DNA of 35,596 nt from Casp-actino8 sp964614655 (GCA_964614655.1 CAZTPF010000019.1:1-35596); one strand, 5' to 3'; shown: positions 1 to 9,051, counted from the first letter of the stretch. The notes: generated by a model from the letters alone, not told the origin. A program made the numbers and translations.

Positions 1-5
1 ATGTC

Positions 6-1259
6 GTGACGTCGGTCGAAATCGCCGTCGAACGTCTGGTCGCCGAGATCGACGGCGGAGTGTCGCCTGCGGAAGCGGGTGAGACCATTCAGCGCGTCGA
101 ACGTGTGCAACGGCGGCTGGAAGGAGTCGTGGTCGCTGCCATCGGCGCAGCTCGTCGCTCCGGTGTGTATCTCGACGACGGACATCTCGACGTCACACCG
201 TGGTTGGCCGCGATCACCCGTTCTCAGCGCCCCGAGTGTGCGGCACGCGTCGCCACGGCTCGGCTCGCCGAGACGGAGCCCATGTTCGGACGAGCCCTCA
301 TGTCCGGCGAGGTTCCGGTGGCGTCCGTACGCCGGCTGGCTCGAGCAGTGAATGCACGTACCGAACATGCGTTGTTCGCCGTGCGCGAGCAACTGCGCGA
401 TGCCATGTGTGATCTACCTGTCGACGACTTCGCCAAGGTCGTGCGCCACTGGTCGTACCTCGCCGACGCCGACGGTGTCGAGCGGCGTCAGGACGAAGCC
501 CACGACGAGCGACGGGTTCAGGTGTCCGAAGTGGGTGACACGGTCGTCGTCGACGCCACCGTCGGACTGGCGCAGGGGCAGGTGATCGCGTCGGTTCTCG
601 CCGAGTTCGAAGATCGCGAATTCCGACTCGATGTGGAAGCGGTACGGACCGAGGGCGGAACCGTCCTTCCGAGTTCGTTGCCTCGCACACCGGCCCAGCG
701 TCGGGCCGATGCGCTGTTCGCCGTGTTCGTCGCAGCGTCCACTGCGCTCCCCGCGACCCCGCGTCCACGACCGCTCGTCAACATCGTGATCGACGAGCGG
801 ACCTTCGACGAAGCGATGGCCGTGGCGCTGGGAGGCGAGCGATCGCGTGCGGTCACTCCCGATCGTCTGGCTGATTTTCGCTGTGAAACTCTCGGAGGCG
901 GTTCTCTCACGCCCGCCGATGCCGTACGAGCGGCATTGATCGGAGACGTACGACGGGTCGTCCGATCGGCGCGCAGTGAGGTGATCGATCTCGGTCGTCG
1001 AGTGCGGTTGTTCGGTGGTCCGAGTCGTGAAGCGGTCTGGATCCAAGGGGCCCGCTGTGCGTGGCCCGGTTGCGGGTCGCTGCATTGCGAAGTCGATCAC
1101 ATCGAGTCATGGCGTCGTGGTGGAACCACGTCACCGTCCAATGGACTGGCACTGTGTCGTTGGCACAACCGCTTCAAAGAAACAGGTTTCTGCGTCGACA
1201 ATGCATCCGGCCGGGCCCACTTCCGCCGACCCGATGGTTCGGCGATGGTTCCGGTGTAG
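6..1259 (+). CDS. DUF222 / HNH endonuclease domain protein (13E12-repeat type)
   Basis: A 417-residue protein with the usual build of actinobacterial DUF222 proteins: a long helical, Arg/Ala/Glu-rich N-terminal region and a C-terminal HNH nuclease module in about the last 70 residues. The HNH core is visible: a Cys pair (CAWPGC), then CEVDHIESW carrying the Asp-His pair, then SNGLALCRWHNRFK with the Asn and final His. Family members are common, often multicopy, in actinobacteria; their substrate is unknown and nuclease activity is predicted only. The GTG at 6 is the first start visible, but the frame stays open to the window edge, so the true start may lie upstream. It converges on the following SDR gene with a 10-nt gap. 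Confidence 0.8.
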   Translation: MTSVEIAVERLVAEIDGGVSPAEAGETIQRVERVQRRLEGVVVAAIGAARRSGVYLDDGHLDVTPWLAAITRSQRPECAARVATARLAETEPMFGRALMSGEVPVASVRRLARAVNARTEHALFAVREQLRDAMCDLPVDDFAKVVRHWSYLADADGVERRQDEAHDERRVQVSEVGDTVVVDATVGLAQGQVIASVLAEFEDREFRLDVEAVRTEGGTVLPSSLPRTPAQRRADALFAVFVAASTALPATPRPRPLVNIVIDERTFDEAMAVALGGERSRAVTPDRLADFRCETLGGGSLTPADAVRAALIGDVRRVVRSARSEVIDLGRRVRLFGGPSREAVWIQGARCAWPGCGSLHCEVDHIESWRRGGTTSPSNGLALCRWHNRFKETGFCVDNASGRAHFRRPDGSAMVPV

Positions 1260-1269
1260 CGGAGTCGTC

Positions 1270-2235
1270 TCAGTCCGGATCGGTGAGTTTCATGGCGCCT
1301 TTGGCGTGCAGGCGGGCCAGAAAGTCGAGTTCGTAGGCCTCGGTCGGTTCGGCGCGCACCATCTGATCGAGCAGGACGGCGTCGTCACCCACGAGGACCC
1401 TCCATCTCTCGTCACGGACGGCATCGAGGATGATGCCGGCGGCCACCTCGGCCGACATGGGCGCTTGATCGCGAAATGCTTCGCCTTGGGCTTGGATGCC
1501 CACGCGAATGTCTTCGTCGCTCGCCCCGGACAGATCGAGTCCGCTCTTGGCCAGACGGTCGCGCACCTTTTGCACTTGATCGCTCGTCATCTCCTTCGGG
1601 TCCTGGCCGAGCAGTTTGCGCGAGTTGATGGCGATCGACGTCCCGATGTGGCCGGGCATCACCACCGAGGCCCGAAGATGCGGGGCATTGATGCGGAAGT
1701 CGGTGATCAGGGCTTCGGTGAAGCCCTTCACGGCGAACTTGGCCGCGCTGTAGGCGGTGTGGGGAACACCGGGTCCGAGGGTGGCCCAGAAGCCGTTGAC
1801 CGAACTGGTGTTGACGACGTGACCGGCATCGGCCGCCATGAGAAGAGGTAGGAAGGCGAGGGTGTTGTAGTAGACCCCGAACCAGCAGACATTGAACGTC
1901 TTCTCCCATTCGGCGCGGTCGACGTCGATCACACTGCCTCCGCCGCCGATTCCGGCGTTGTTGAACAGCAGATGCACGGTCGGACGCCACGCGGCCACGG
2001 CATCACGGAATGCCACCACTTGGGCCTCGTCGGACACGTCGGCGATCCACGTGAAGACCTCACCGGGGTGATCGGCGCACAGGGCACGCGTCTCGGCGAG
2101 GTTCTCCTCGATCACGTCGCAGGCCGCCACGTCGCACCCGTCGGCCGTGAGCTGTCGTACCAGCTCACGGCCCATCCCGGTGCCACCGCCGGTGACCACG
2201 GCGACCCGCCCCTGGAAACCCCGTTCGAACCTCAT
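1270..2235 (-). CDS. SDR-family NAD(P)-dependent oxidoreductase
   Basis: A 321-residue classical-type short-chain dehydrogenase. It has the Rossmann motif TGGGTGMG near the N-terminus, the NNAG stabilising motif, the catalytic Ser (NTSSVNG) and the YSAAK catalytic Tyr-Lys. The C-terminal extension, ending around LDFLARLHAKGAMK, makes it longer than the usual ~250 residues. The substrate cannot be read from sequence; similar proteins act on alcohols, sterols or hydroxyacyl compounds. I chose the ATG at 2235 because it starts just before the Rossmann fold and has a strong GAGGGGG ribosome site just upstream. The longer reading to 2307 adds a non-conserved tail. Confidence 0.87.
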   Translation of the reverse strand: MRFERGFQGRVAVVTGGGTGMGRELVRQLTADGCDVAACDVIEENLAETRALCADHPGEVFTWIADVSDEAQVVAFRDAVAAWRPTVHLLFNNAGIGGGGSVIDVDRAEWEKTFNVCWFGVYYNTLAFLPLLMAADAGHVVNTSSVNGFWATLGPGVPHTAYSAAKFAVKGFTEALITDFRINAPHLRASVVMPGHIGTSIAINSRKLLGQDPKEMTSDQVQKVRDRLAKSGLDLSGASDEDIRVGIQAQGEAFRDQAPMSAEVAAGIILDAVRDERWRVLVGDDAVLLDQMVRAEPTEAYELDFLARLHAKGAMKLTDPD

Positions 2236-2303
2236 CGTTCCCCCTCTCGAACCCAGCCGACTGTACAACGGCCCTGCTGGCGAGGCATCCTCGCGATTTT
2301 TCC

Positions 2304-2330
2304 TCAAGTCGGCTCACCGGCGTCCGATAC
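2304..2330 (+). promoter_or_regulatory. sigma-28/WhiG-like promoter of the M15 peptidase gene
   Basis: TCAAGTCG at 2304-2311, 11 nt, then TCCGATAC at 2323-2330, ending 8 nt before the GTG at 2339. The FliA/SigD/WhiG consensus is TAAAGTTT-N11-GCCGATAA, so spacing matches and core bases are close. An almost identical arrangement precedes the NlpC/P60 gene at 30580. The assignment to this sigma family is inference. Confidence 0.4.
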
Positions 2331-2338
2331 CTCTTCTC

Positions 2339-4168
2339 GTGTTCGAACGTCCCCGCCGATCCCTGCGCGTCGCACCCCTTGTCCTCGTGGTCGCGCTCGT
2401 GGCCTATGCCTCCGTGGTGATCGCCATGGTGACGACGCCCTCGGTCGCCGGCGCTGCGGCTGTTGGCGACACGTCCGACAACACGCCCTGGACGTTGCCG
2501 TCGATGCCGCCCAAGTGCTCGACCGAGCAGATCGAATCGGGTGACGTGTCGACCTGCCTCATCACCGATTGGGGAAAGATCGCTGAGAAGGGTTGGGGGA
2601 CACCTCCGTTCCCCTACGAGACGGTGGGTGGAGAACTCTCGTCGGGTTGGAAGTGGCTCGGTTGGTCGTACAACGGTTCGCCGGCTCTGGCCGAGTGGGA
2701 GGCCAACATGGCGGCCAACCCCGAAAAGGTGGGCCGCCTGAACGCCAAACAGATCAAGGCGCCGTACGCGGCTCATGTTCTCTTCATGGGATTCCTCACC
2801 GAGATCCAGGAAGCGGGCTACCGAATCGGCGACGCCATGGCGTACAACTTCCGCTGCACCTCGAACTCGCGCAAGGACTGCTCGAATCTCGACTCGCGTT
2901 CGCTTTCGTATCACTCGTACGGATTGGCCGTCGACATCAACGTCGTGAGCAATCCCGAGATTCGCTACTACCCCGATTCGACGCAGGGAATCCTCACTGC
3001 TTGTGCGATGCCGATGAAGACCAACATTCCGCAGTGGGTCGTGCAGACGGCACAGAAGTGGGGCCTCTTGTGGGGCGGATACGGATGGAGCGGAGGCTGC
3101 GCCTCGCCGATGGCGTCGAAGTCGAGCGTCATCCGCGACCCGATGCACTTCGAATTCCGCGGGTCGGTCGACGACGCGCTCGCCATTGCGCGATTCAACG
3201 GAGTCGACGTCCAGGATCCCCGTGTCGAGGTTCCCGCTCACGAACCCACCCCGCCGGAATCGCCGATGAACGGCAAGACGGTCAAGCGAGTCCACGGAGC
3301 CGACCGATTCGCGTCGGCCGCCGCGACCGCTTCTTTCTGGTCGACGACTGAGACGGTGTATCTGGCCACCGGAACGAACTTCCCCGACTCGTTGGCCGCC
3401 GGTGTGACGGCCGCTCGTGTCGATGCCCCTGTTCTCCTCGTGACCGCCGACTCGGTGCCGACTTCCACCCGTGATCAGCTCGCCCGACTCGCGCCTCGCA
3501 CGGTGTACGTGGCCGGTGGACCGGCGGTGATCGGCGACGAGGTGGTGACGGCGGTGAAGGATCTCACTGGCGCCAACGTCATCCGACTCTTCGGCCCCAC
3601 TCGTTACGAGACCGCCGAACTCCTCACGCGAGTCTCGTGGTACCGATCGAAATCGTCGGTGGCGTGGATGGCCAGTGGTCGTGATTTCCAGGACCCCCTC
3701 ATCGCCTCGGCCGCCGCCGCGGTGTACGACCAGCCGTTCGTGATGGTGGACGGACAACGTGGACTCACCGACGGCGGACTCGATCTGTTGCGCACACTCG
3801 GTGTGACCCAGGTGAATCTGGTGGCTGCACCTGGTGCGTTCTCCGATGAGGTGCTCGCCGAACTGCGTTCGATCATGAATGTGGTCGTCTATGGAGCAGC
3901 CGACCCATCGGAACGCTCGGCGTCGGTGTGGACCGCGCACGCTCAGAGCCGTCGCGTGATGTTGGCGACCAGTCTCAATTTCCCCGACGCGCTGACCGCT
4001 GTTCCCTATGCGACGCGCGCCGACGGAACTCCGCTCATGCTCGTGCCCGGCACCTGCGTCCCGTGGACGACGTTCCAGGCCATCGATCGTCTCGACCCGT
4101 CCGATGTCACCTTGTTCGGCGGTCCGGCGGCGTTGGCGACAGCGGTCGAATCTCTCACCACTTGCTGA
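2339..4168 (+). CDS. Secreted M15-family peptidase with C-terminal cell-wall-binding repeats (CWB2)
   Basis: A predicted exported peptidoglycan peptidase of 609 residues. From the GTG at 2339 the protein starts with an Arg-rich n-region and one hydrophobic segment (APLVLVVALVAYASVVIAMV), a signal peptide or anchor. The catalytic part resembles VanY/M15 D-Ala-D-Ala carboxypeptidases: SYHSYGLAVD supplies zinc ligands His192 and Asp199, and RDPMHFEF supplies His270. Residues about 315-609 hold three copies of the cell-wall-binding repeat 2 (VKRVHGADRF, then VIRLFGPTRYETA, then a divergent VVYGAADPSERSA copy), which bind wall polymers in B. subtilis LytB/LytC and clostridial proteins. The longer frame back to 2147 overlaps the divergent SDR gene and lacks a leader, so I rejected it. 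Confidence 0.85.
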   Translation: MFERPRRSLRVAPLVLVVALVAYASVVIAMVTTPSVAGAAAVGDTSDNTPWTLPSMPPKCSTEQIESGDVSTCLITDWGKIAEKGWGTPPFPYETVGGELSSGWKWLGWSYNGSPALAEWEANMAANPEKVGRLNAKQIKAPYAAHVLFMGFLTEIQEAGYRIGDAMAYNFRCTSNSRKDCSNLDSRSLSYHSYGLAVDINVVSNPEIRYYPDSTQGILTACAMPMKTNIPQWVVQTAQKWGLLWGGYGWSGGCASPMASKSSVIRDPMHFEFRGSVDDALAIARFNGVDVQDPRVEVPAHEPTPPESPMNGKTVKRVHGADRFASAAATASFWSTTETVYLATGTNFPDSLAAGVTAARVDAPVLLVTADSVPTSTRDQLARLAPRTVYVAGGPAVIGDEVVTAVKDLTGANVIRLFGPTRYETAELLTRVSWYRSKSSVAWMASGRDFQDPLIASAAAAVYDQPFVMVDGQRGLTDGGLDLLRTLGVTQVNLVAAPGAFSDEVLAELRSIMNVVVYGAADPSERSASVWTAHAQSRRVMLATSLNFPDALTAVPYATRADGTPLMLVPGTCVPWTTFQAIDRLDPSDVTLFGGPAALATAVESLTTC

Positions 4169-4176
4169 GCCTGTGT

Positions 4177-4182
4177 CAGGCT
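4177..4182 (+). promoter_or_regulatory. -10-like element of a leaderless start (CapA gene)
   Basis: CAGGCT followed by exactly 6 nt and the GTG at 4189, the geometry seen at many starts in this window. It is weak as a -10 (C in place of the first T), and the gene may also be read through from the upstream peptidase gene 20 nt away. Confidence 0.3.
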
Positions 4183-4188
4183 GACCGA

Positions 4189-5385
4189 GTGAAGTCGCCA
4201 GTTCGCTCCACCGTCGTCGTGATGGCCGGAGTGCTCCTCGTCGCTTGCTCCTCGTCCCCGTCGACCGAGAGCACCACGACCTCGAGTCGGCCCGCCCTCG
4301 TGGAACTGGCGCCCCCCGAACCGCCCGAACGAGTGGTGTTGGTGCCTGATACTTCGACCACGTCGACCACGACCGAGGCCCCGCGGGCCGACGGCGTGGC
4401 GGTGCTCGCCTTCACCGGGGACACCCTCGTGCACAGTCCGTTGTGGAGTGCGGCTCGTCGCTACGGCGGCGGAGACGGCTACGACTTCGCTCCGATGTTC
4501 GCCGAGGTCGCGCCCATCATCAGCGGCGCCGATCTGGCGGTGTGTCATCTGGAGACGCTTTTCGCACCGCCGGGAGTCGCCTATTCGACCATGCCCCGCT
4601 ATCAGGTGCCCGATGAGGTCGCCATCGCACTGGTGGAAGCCGGCTACGACCGCTGTTCCACGGCGAGCAATCACGTGATGGACGGCGGAACAGCGAGTAT
4701 CGACCACACCCTCGACGTGTTCGACGAACTCGGTCTCGGCCAGCACGGGATCGCTCGAACGGCCGATGAGATCGCGCCCACCACGTTCACCGTCAACGGC
4801 ATCGTCATGTCGCATCTCTCGTACACCGTGCATTTCAATGGACTGTCTCTCCCGGCCGACGAGCCGTGGCGGTCGGCTCGTATCGACATCGACCGGATCC
4901 TCGCCGATGCGGCGACGGCCCGGGACCTCGGGGCGGAGTTCGTCGTCGTGAGCATGCACTGGGGCAACGAGGGGTCGAATCGACCCAACGCCGATCAGAA
5001 GAAGTGGTCCGAACGCATGGCCGAGTCGGGGTTGGTCGACCTCGTGATCGGATCGCATCCCCACCTTCTGCAGAGCATCGAGAAGTTCGGCGATCTCTGG
5101 GTGGTGAACAGCCTCGGGAACTTCCTGTCGAACATGCCGACCGGAGACCGCTGGGCGCCTGGTACCCAGGACGGTGCCATCGTGGAGTTCACGGTGACGC
5201 GGACCGACGAAGGATTCGACGTGTCGGAACCGCGGGTCCACCCCACGTGGGTCGATCGCAACGACGGTTTCGTCATCCGAGCTCTCGGACCGAGGCGAGA
5301 CTCCCTCGAGGGCGAGATGGCGGTGTCGTGGCGCCGGACCATGGTGGCCCTCGGCGACTACGTCGTAACACCCGACGACCTCTAG
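4189..5385 (+). CDS. CapA-family (PGA_cap) metallophosphatase-like lipoprotein
   Basis: A 398-residue predicted lipoprotein. From the GTG at 4189 it starts with a short basic and hydrophobic leader ending in a lipobox (VLLVAC), then a Ser/Thr/Pro-rich linker to about residue 65. The rest is a CapA-like metallophosphoesterase fold: FTGDTLVH, CHLET, ASNHVMDGG, SMHWGNEG, GSHPHLLQ and NSLGNF, the conserved Asp/Asn/His metal-site motifs. CapA proteins act in poly-gamma-glutamate export or anchoring; no other pga genes are here, so the role in this organism is open, perhaps in surface polymer handling with the wall peptidase 20 nt upstream. The start follows from the lipobox position; the frame extends upstream only through the previous gene. 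Confidence 0.83.
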   Translation: MKSPVRSTVVVMAGVLLVACSSSPSTESTTTSSRPALVELAPPEPPERVVLVPDTSTTSTTTEAPRADGVAVLAFTGDTLVHSPLWSAARRYGGGDGYDFAPMFAEVAPIISGADLAVCHLETLFAPPGVAYSTMPRYQVPDEVAIALVEAGYDRCSTASNHVMDGGTASIDHTLDVFDELGLGQHGIARTADEIAPTTFTVNGIVMSHLSYTVHFNGLSLPADEPWRSARIDIDRILADAATARDLGAEFVVVSMHWGNEGSNRPNADQKKWSERMAESGLVDLVIGSHPHLLQSIEKFGDLWVVNSLGNFLSNMPTGDRWAPGTQDGAIVEFTVTRTDEGFDVSEPRVHPTWVDRNDGFVIRALGPRRDSLEGEMAVSWRRTMVALGDYVVTPDDL

Positions 5386-5412
5386 GCACGCCGACTAGGT
5401 TCGCGGGCGGAC

Positions 5413-6021
5413 ATGGCGACACTTCGTTTCAGCTACGGCACGATGGGCTCCGGGAAGAGCACGCTCGCCTTGCAGATCCATCACAATCTCGCCGTTCGCG
5501 GTCGGCGGGGATTGATTCTCACCAAACTCGACCGGGACGGGTCACAAGTGACCAGTCGTCTCGGGGTGTCGGCCCCGGCCGTCGAGGTGTCACCCGATCT
5601 CGACGTGTTCGAACTCGTCCGAACACGTGGCCCTCTCGACTTCCTCGTGTGCGACGAAGTGCAGTTCTACTCGGTCGACCAGTGCGATCAGTTGGCACGA
5701 GTCGTCGACGAACTCGCCATCGACGTCTACGCCTTCGGCCTGATCACCGACTTTCGCGGCCTCCTCTTCGACGGGACGCGACGCATGCTCGAGGTAGCCG
5801 ACGAGCGAGTCGAGATGCAGGTCGAAGCGCGCTGCTGGTGTGGCTCCCGAGCCACGCACAACGCGCGAGTCGTCAACGGGGTGGTCGTCTACGAAGGTGA
5901 GACCGTGGTCGTCGGCGACACGAGCGAGAACCAGGCCTCGCCTTTGTTCGGCGACGTGGTGCGCTACGAGTTGCTCTGTCGCCGGCACTACAACGCCGGC
6001 GACATGGGCCAGGGGCAGTGA
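5413..6021 (+). CDS. tdk: Thymidine kinase
   Basis: A 202-residue type II thymidine kinase (EC 2.7.1.21), phosphorylating thymidine to dTMP in the salvage pathway. The Walker A loop GTMGSGKST is at residues 9-17 and the Walker B-type motif VCDEVQF near residue 80. The lasso region has the structural zinc ligands, CWCG and a C-terminal CRRHY. Its length is normal for bacterial Tdk. It follows the CapA gene by 27 nt; TAGGTT at 5396-5401 could be its own -10 with a very short leader. It converges on the P450 gene with a 4-nt gap. Confidence 0.93.
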   Translation: MATLRFSYGTMGSGKSTLALQIHHNLAVRGRRGLILTKLDRDGSQVTSRLGVSAPAVEVSPDLDVFELVRTRGPLDFLVCDEVQFYSVDQCDQLARVVDELAIDVYAFGLITDFRGLLFDGTRRMLEVADERVEMQVEARCWCGSRATHNARVVNGVVVYEGETVVVGDTSENQASPLFGDVVRYELLCRRHYNAGDMGQGQ

Positions 6022-6025
6022 TCGT

Positions 6026-7282
6026 TCAGTTCCAGGCGCACGGCATGCGCTTGATGCCGTTGATGAACGCACTCTGCAGATAAGCCGGCTCGCCGGTGAT
6101 GCGCAGATTCGGCATACGACGACGGATCTCGTCGAACATCACGGCGATCTCACGGCGCGCCAGATTGGCGCCCAGACAGAAGTGCGGGCCACCGGCTCCG
6201 AAACCCACCTGGGCCGGTGTGACGGTTCGGGTGACGTCGAACTTGTACGGATCGGTGAACACCCGCTCGTCACGGTTGCCCGAGGCGTAGAACATGACGA
6301 CCTTGTCGCCGGCGCTCAACTTCTGACCCGACAGCTCGGTGTCCTCGGTGACGGTGCGCCGGAAGTGGATGACCGGAGTCGCGTAGCGGACGATCTCCTC
6401 GACGGCCGACTTGGTGTGGGTGTCGAAGTCGTCGAACCAGAGCTGGCGCTGATCGGGGTGATCGGTCAGCAGCTTCATACCGTGGCTGATGGCGTTGCGC
6501 GTGGTCTCGTTGCCGGCCACCACCAAGAGGATGAAGAACGAGCCGAATTCCTGGGCGGTGAGGCGTTCACCGTCGACGACGGCGTTCATCATGGCCGAGG
6601 TGACGTCGTCCTGGGGCGAGTCGATACGCGACTGGCCGAGGTTCTGCGCGTAGGTGAACATCTCGAGCGCGACTCGCATGAGATCTTCGTAGGAGCCGAC
6701 GAATTCGGGGTCGCCGACACCGAGGATCACGTTGGTCCAGTGGAAGATCTGCTTGTGATCCTCCTCGGGGATGCCCATCATGTCGCAGATGATGGCGAGC
6801 GGCAGGGGGGCGGCCACTTCCTCGACGAAGTCGCATTCGCCGTTCGGGAAGCGATCGAACAGATCGGTCACCAACTTCTCGGCGCGATCCTTGACCTGTT
6901 CTTCGACCCGCGTGATCTCCTTCGGTGTGAATCCTCGGGAGACGATGTTGCGCAGGCGGAAATGCTTCGGATCGTCCATGTTGATCATGGAGCCGAAGAA
7001 CTCGTTCATCTCGACCGGAAGGTCGCCGATGTTGGAGCCCTTGCCGCTGCAGAACAACTGCGGGTTGCGGCTGATGTGCCAGATGTCGTCGTGGCGGGTG
7101 ATGGCTCGGTAGCCCGGCCCGGGAGGGAACGGAGCGTCCTCGATCACTCGTTCCTCGAAGAAGTGGAACGGCGACTCGTCGCGGAGCGTCTTGAAAGCTC
7201 CTTCGCGGTACGAGCGGTCCTTCAACCAGAACTCGGGATCGGACAGGTCGATGTCGGAGAGCGGCACACGGGTCAGTTCCAT
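6026..7282 (-). CDS. Cytochrome P450, CYP124-like
   Basis: A soluble 418-residue bacterial P450. The I-helix motif AGNETT, the ExxR motif EEIVRY and the heme-ligand loop FGAGGPHFCLGANLARRE (Cys about residue 369) are intact. The central stretch FHWTNVILGVGDPEF and the C-terminus INGIKRMP strongly resemble mycobacterial CYP124, a terminal hydroxylase of methyl-branched lipids and sterol side chains; that comparison is from memory. The likely role is omega-hydroxylation of branched lipids or steroid side chains. No ferredoxin or reductase gene is adjacent. The ATG at 7282 is preceded by TACGGT with 7 nt between, suggesting a leaderless transcript. Confidence 0.9.
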   Translation of the reverse strand: MELTRVPLSDIDLSDPEFWLKDRSYREGAFKTLRDESPFHFFEERVIEDAPFPPGPGYRAITRHDDIWHISRNPQLFCSGKGSNIGDLPVEMNEFFGSMINMDDPKHFRLRNIVSRGFTPKEITRVEEQVKDRAEKLVTDLFDRFPNGECDFVEEVAAPLPLAIICDMMGIPEEDHKQIFHWTNVILGVGDPEFVGSYEDLMRVALEMFTYAQNLGQSRIDSPQDDVTSAMMNAVVDGERLTAQEFGSFFILLVVAGNETTRNAISHGMKLLTDHPDQRQLWFDDFDTHTKSAVEEIVRYATPVIHFRRTVTEDTELSGQKLSAGDKVVMFYASGNRDERVFTDPYKFDVTRTVTPAQVGFGAGGPHFCLGANLARREIAVMFDEIRRRMPNLRITGEPAYLQSAFINGIKRMPCAWN

Positions 7283-7289
7283 TCCGAGA

Positions 7290-7295
7290 ACCGTA
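7290..7295 (-). promoter_or_regulatory. -10-like element of the P450 gene
   Basis: On the minus strand TACGGT is followed by 7 nt and the ATG at 7282. The close spacing implies a leader of a few bases or none. No clear -35 is visible. Confidence 0.4.
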
Positions 7296-7322
7296 CTGGT
7301 CCGTGATCCGAATCGACGAGGG

Positions 7323-7684
<362 letters not shown>

Positions 7685-7688
7685 GGGA

Positions 7689-7694
7689 AGTGTA
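7689..7694 (-). promoter_or_regulatory. -10 element of rnpB
   Basis: TACACT on the minus strand ends 4-7 nt before the predicted 5' end of RNase P RNA. Its -35 region would overlap the stop codon of the ferritin-like gene at 7707; no consensus -35 is seen. Confidence 0.5.
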
Positions 7695-7706
7695 CGTGTG
7701 ACGGGA

Positions 7707-8510
7707 TCAGTCTTCGTCGAGGTATTCGTAGGCCATGGAGTTGAGGTACGGCGTCTCGAGGTTGACGGTTGTCCGTCCGCCGGCCTCATCGACCGGACCG
7801 AGAGTCACCGGAACGGGCGACTGCGTACCGAAAGCCGAGGGTGCGGCGTAGAAGGGAAGCGGTTCACCGTCTTCGCGATACTCGGCGGCGACCGAGGAAC
7901 CGTGCGACGACACGAGGCGAGCCGGATTCAGCACACTGCCGAGAGTGGCGGCGTGACGGGCCTCCTGTTCGCCGATTCCCATCGCGGCTCGACGCAGGTC
8001 CTTGTCGGTGAGCATGGGGGTGTACATCTGATACGTGGCACCGGCCAACGTCTCGAGTGCATAGGCGAGGGCGAGGACGTCGGCGGCCGGGTCGTCGGCC
8101 TCGGCGATGAGGGCCAGAGCCGGCTCGACGTAGATCGATTGGAGGCGCGGATTGGGATCGGTGAAAGCTCGACCACCGGCGGCCTCGGTGAGCGACGCCG
8201 TGGCCGACGCGTGATCGCGGTGATCGGCGAGAAAACGCGCCGCCAACCGAGCGGCGTCTCCGGAGAGGTAGCCGGCCCCGGCTGCCGCTTCGTAGACGAA
8301 GATCGCATTGTTCTCCAGCGAGGTGGCCGTGCGCAGAAGTGTGATGTCGGTGACCGGAGCGTCGGGAAGCTCGGTCGGATCGGGTGCCAGTCCGATGCGG
8401 GCGATTCCGGAGGACTCGCCACCACCACAGGCGGCCAGCAGTGCGCCGAGCGAGATGGTCGCGCCACCGGCGAGAAGGAAACGACGTCGGGAGAGGTTCT
8501 GCATGTCCAT
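7707..8510 (-). CDS. Tat-exported ferritin-like domain lipoprotein
   Basis: A 267-residue protein. The N-terminus has a Tat-type motif (SRRRFLLAG) and a hydrophobic stretch ending in a lipobox-like LLAAC, so it is probably exported folded and lipid-anchored. The body is a four-helix ferritin-like domain (Ferritin_2 type) with candidate metal ligands in order: SLENNAIFVYE, LADHRDHA, YALETLAGATYQ and GEQEARHAATLG. The C-terminal ~60 residues (TVNLETPYLNSMAYEYLDED) lie outside the domain. It starts 2 nt after the stop of the second ferritin-like gene, so they are one operon. The Tat route fits a protein that binds metal in the cytoplasm before export. The true activity, metal storage or oxidase, is unknown. 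Confidence 0.8.
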   Translation of the reverse strand: MDMQNLSRRRFLLAGGATISLGALLAACGGGESSGIARIGLAPDPTELPDAPVTDITLLRTATSLENNAIFVYEAAAGAGYLSGDAARLAARFLADHRDHASATASLTEAAGGRAFTDPNPRLQSIYVEPALALIAEADDPAADVLALAYALETLAGATYQMYTPMLTDKDLRRAAMGIGEQEARHAATLGSVLNPARLVSSHGSSVAAEYREDGEPLPFYAAPSAFGTQSPVPVTLGPVDEAGGRTTVNLETPYLNSMAYEYLDED

Positions 8511-8512
8511 GA

Positions 8513-9013
8513 TCAGTTCTCCGGGCTCAACGGGGTGATCGACGCGGGGATGTCGAGGTAGGCCTCGATGTCGGCGACCGGCGACAGGCCGGCGAGGGCG
8601 GCCATCGCCGACACGTGACGTGCTTCGGCGATGACGACCGACGACACGAGTGCCACACCGTCGGTCCCGTCGAGGGCTTCGAGAAGTGACAGGTGCGTGG
8701 CGACCATGGTGTTCTCGAGCTCGTGAGCGGCGAGCGCGAGATCGCCGGTGTCGCCCGTGAAGCGACTTTCGAAAGCGTCGAAGATGGAGTCGAGTCGCGA
8801 CTGAGGGGCGTCGCGACCGATGAGAGCCGAGATCGCCTGACTGGCGGCGTCATGGTGCGCGGCGAGGGTCGCGATGCTGGCGTTCTGGTCGCCGCCGGAT
8901 CCAGCCGCCGCAGCGGCTCGGTAGAGATCTCGGGCGGCGAGCTCGGCCTCTTGCGCGAAGCCGAGCAGGGCGGAGTCGGCGGCCGACGGTCGGCGCGGGG
9001 GAGTCGATGTCAC
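8513..9013 (-). CDS. Ferritin-like domain protein
   Basis: A 166-residue, mostly helical protein with no signal peptide. It has the same spacing of possible metal ligands as its neighbour: AQEAELAARDLY, LAAHHDAAS, ELENTMVATHLSLLE and IAEARHVSAMAAL. It is first in a two-gene operon with the exported ferritin-like lipoprotein. The GTG at 9013 is chosen because GAAAGGA lies about 9 nt upstream, and a TAGGCT at 9049-9054 could be the -10, giving a leader of about 30 nt. Function is unproven; a cytoplasmic or assembly partner for the lipoprotein is possible. Confidence 0.75.
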   Translation of the reverse strand: MTSTPPRRPSAADSALLGFAQEAELAARDLYRAAAAAGSGGDQNASIATLAAHHDAASQAISALIGRDAPQSRLDSIFDAFESRFTGDTGDLALAAHELENTMVATHLSLLEALDGTDGVALVSSVVIAEARHVSAMAALAGLSPVADIEAYLDIPASITPLSPEN

Positions 9014-9051
9014 CGTGTGATCCTTTCGGGCATGTCAGAGACTGATACAGC

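Noticed and set aside
1..1259. HNH protein as part of a mobile intron or restriction system
   Set aside because: No intron boundaries, methylase gene, inverted repeats or atypical composition; DUF222/HNH proteins are ordinary chromosomal genes in actinobacteria.
2165..3940. Very long minus-strand reading frame (591 codons)
   Set aside because: It is antisense to the M15 peptidase; its His/Arg-rich translation resembles no domain and is the usual product of high third-position GC.
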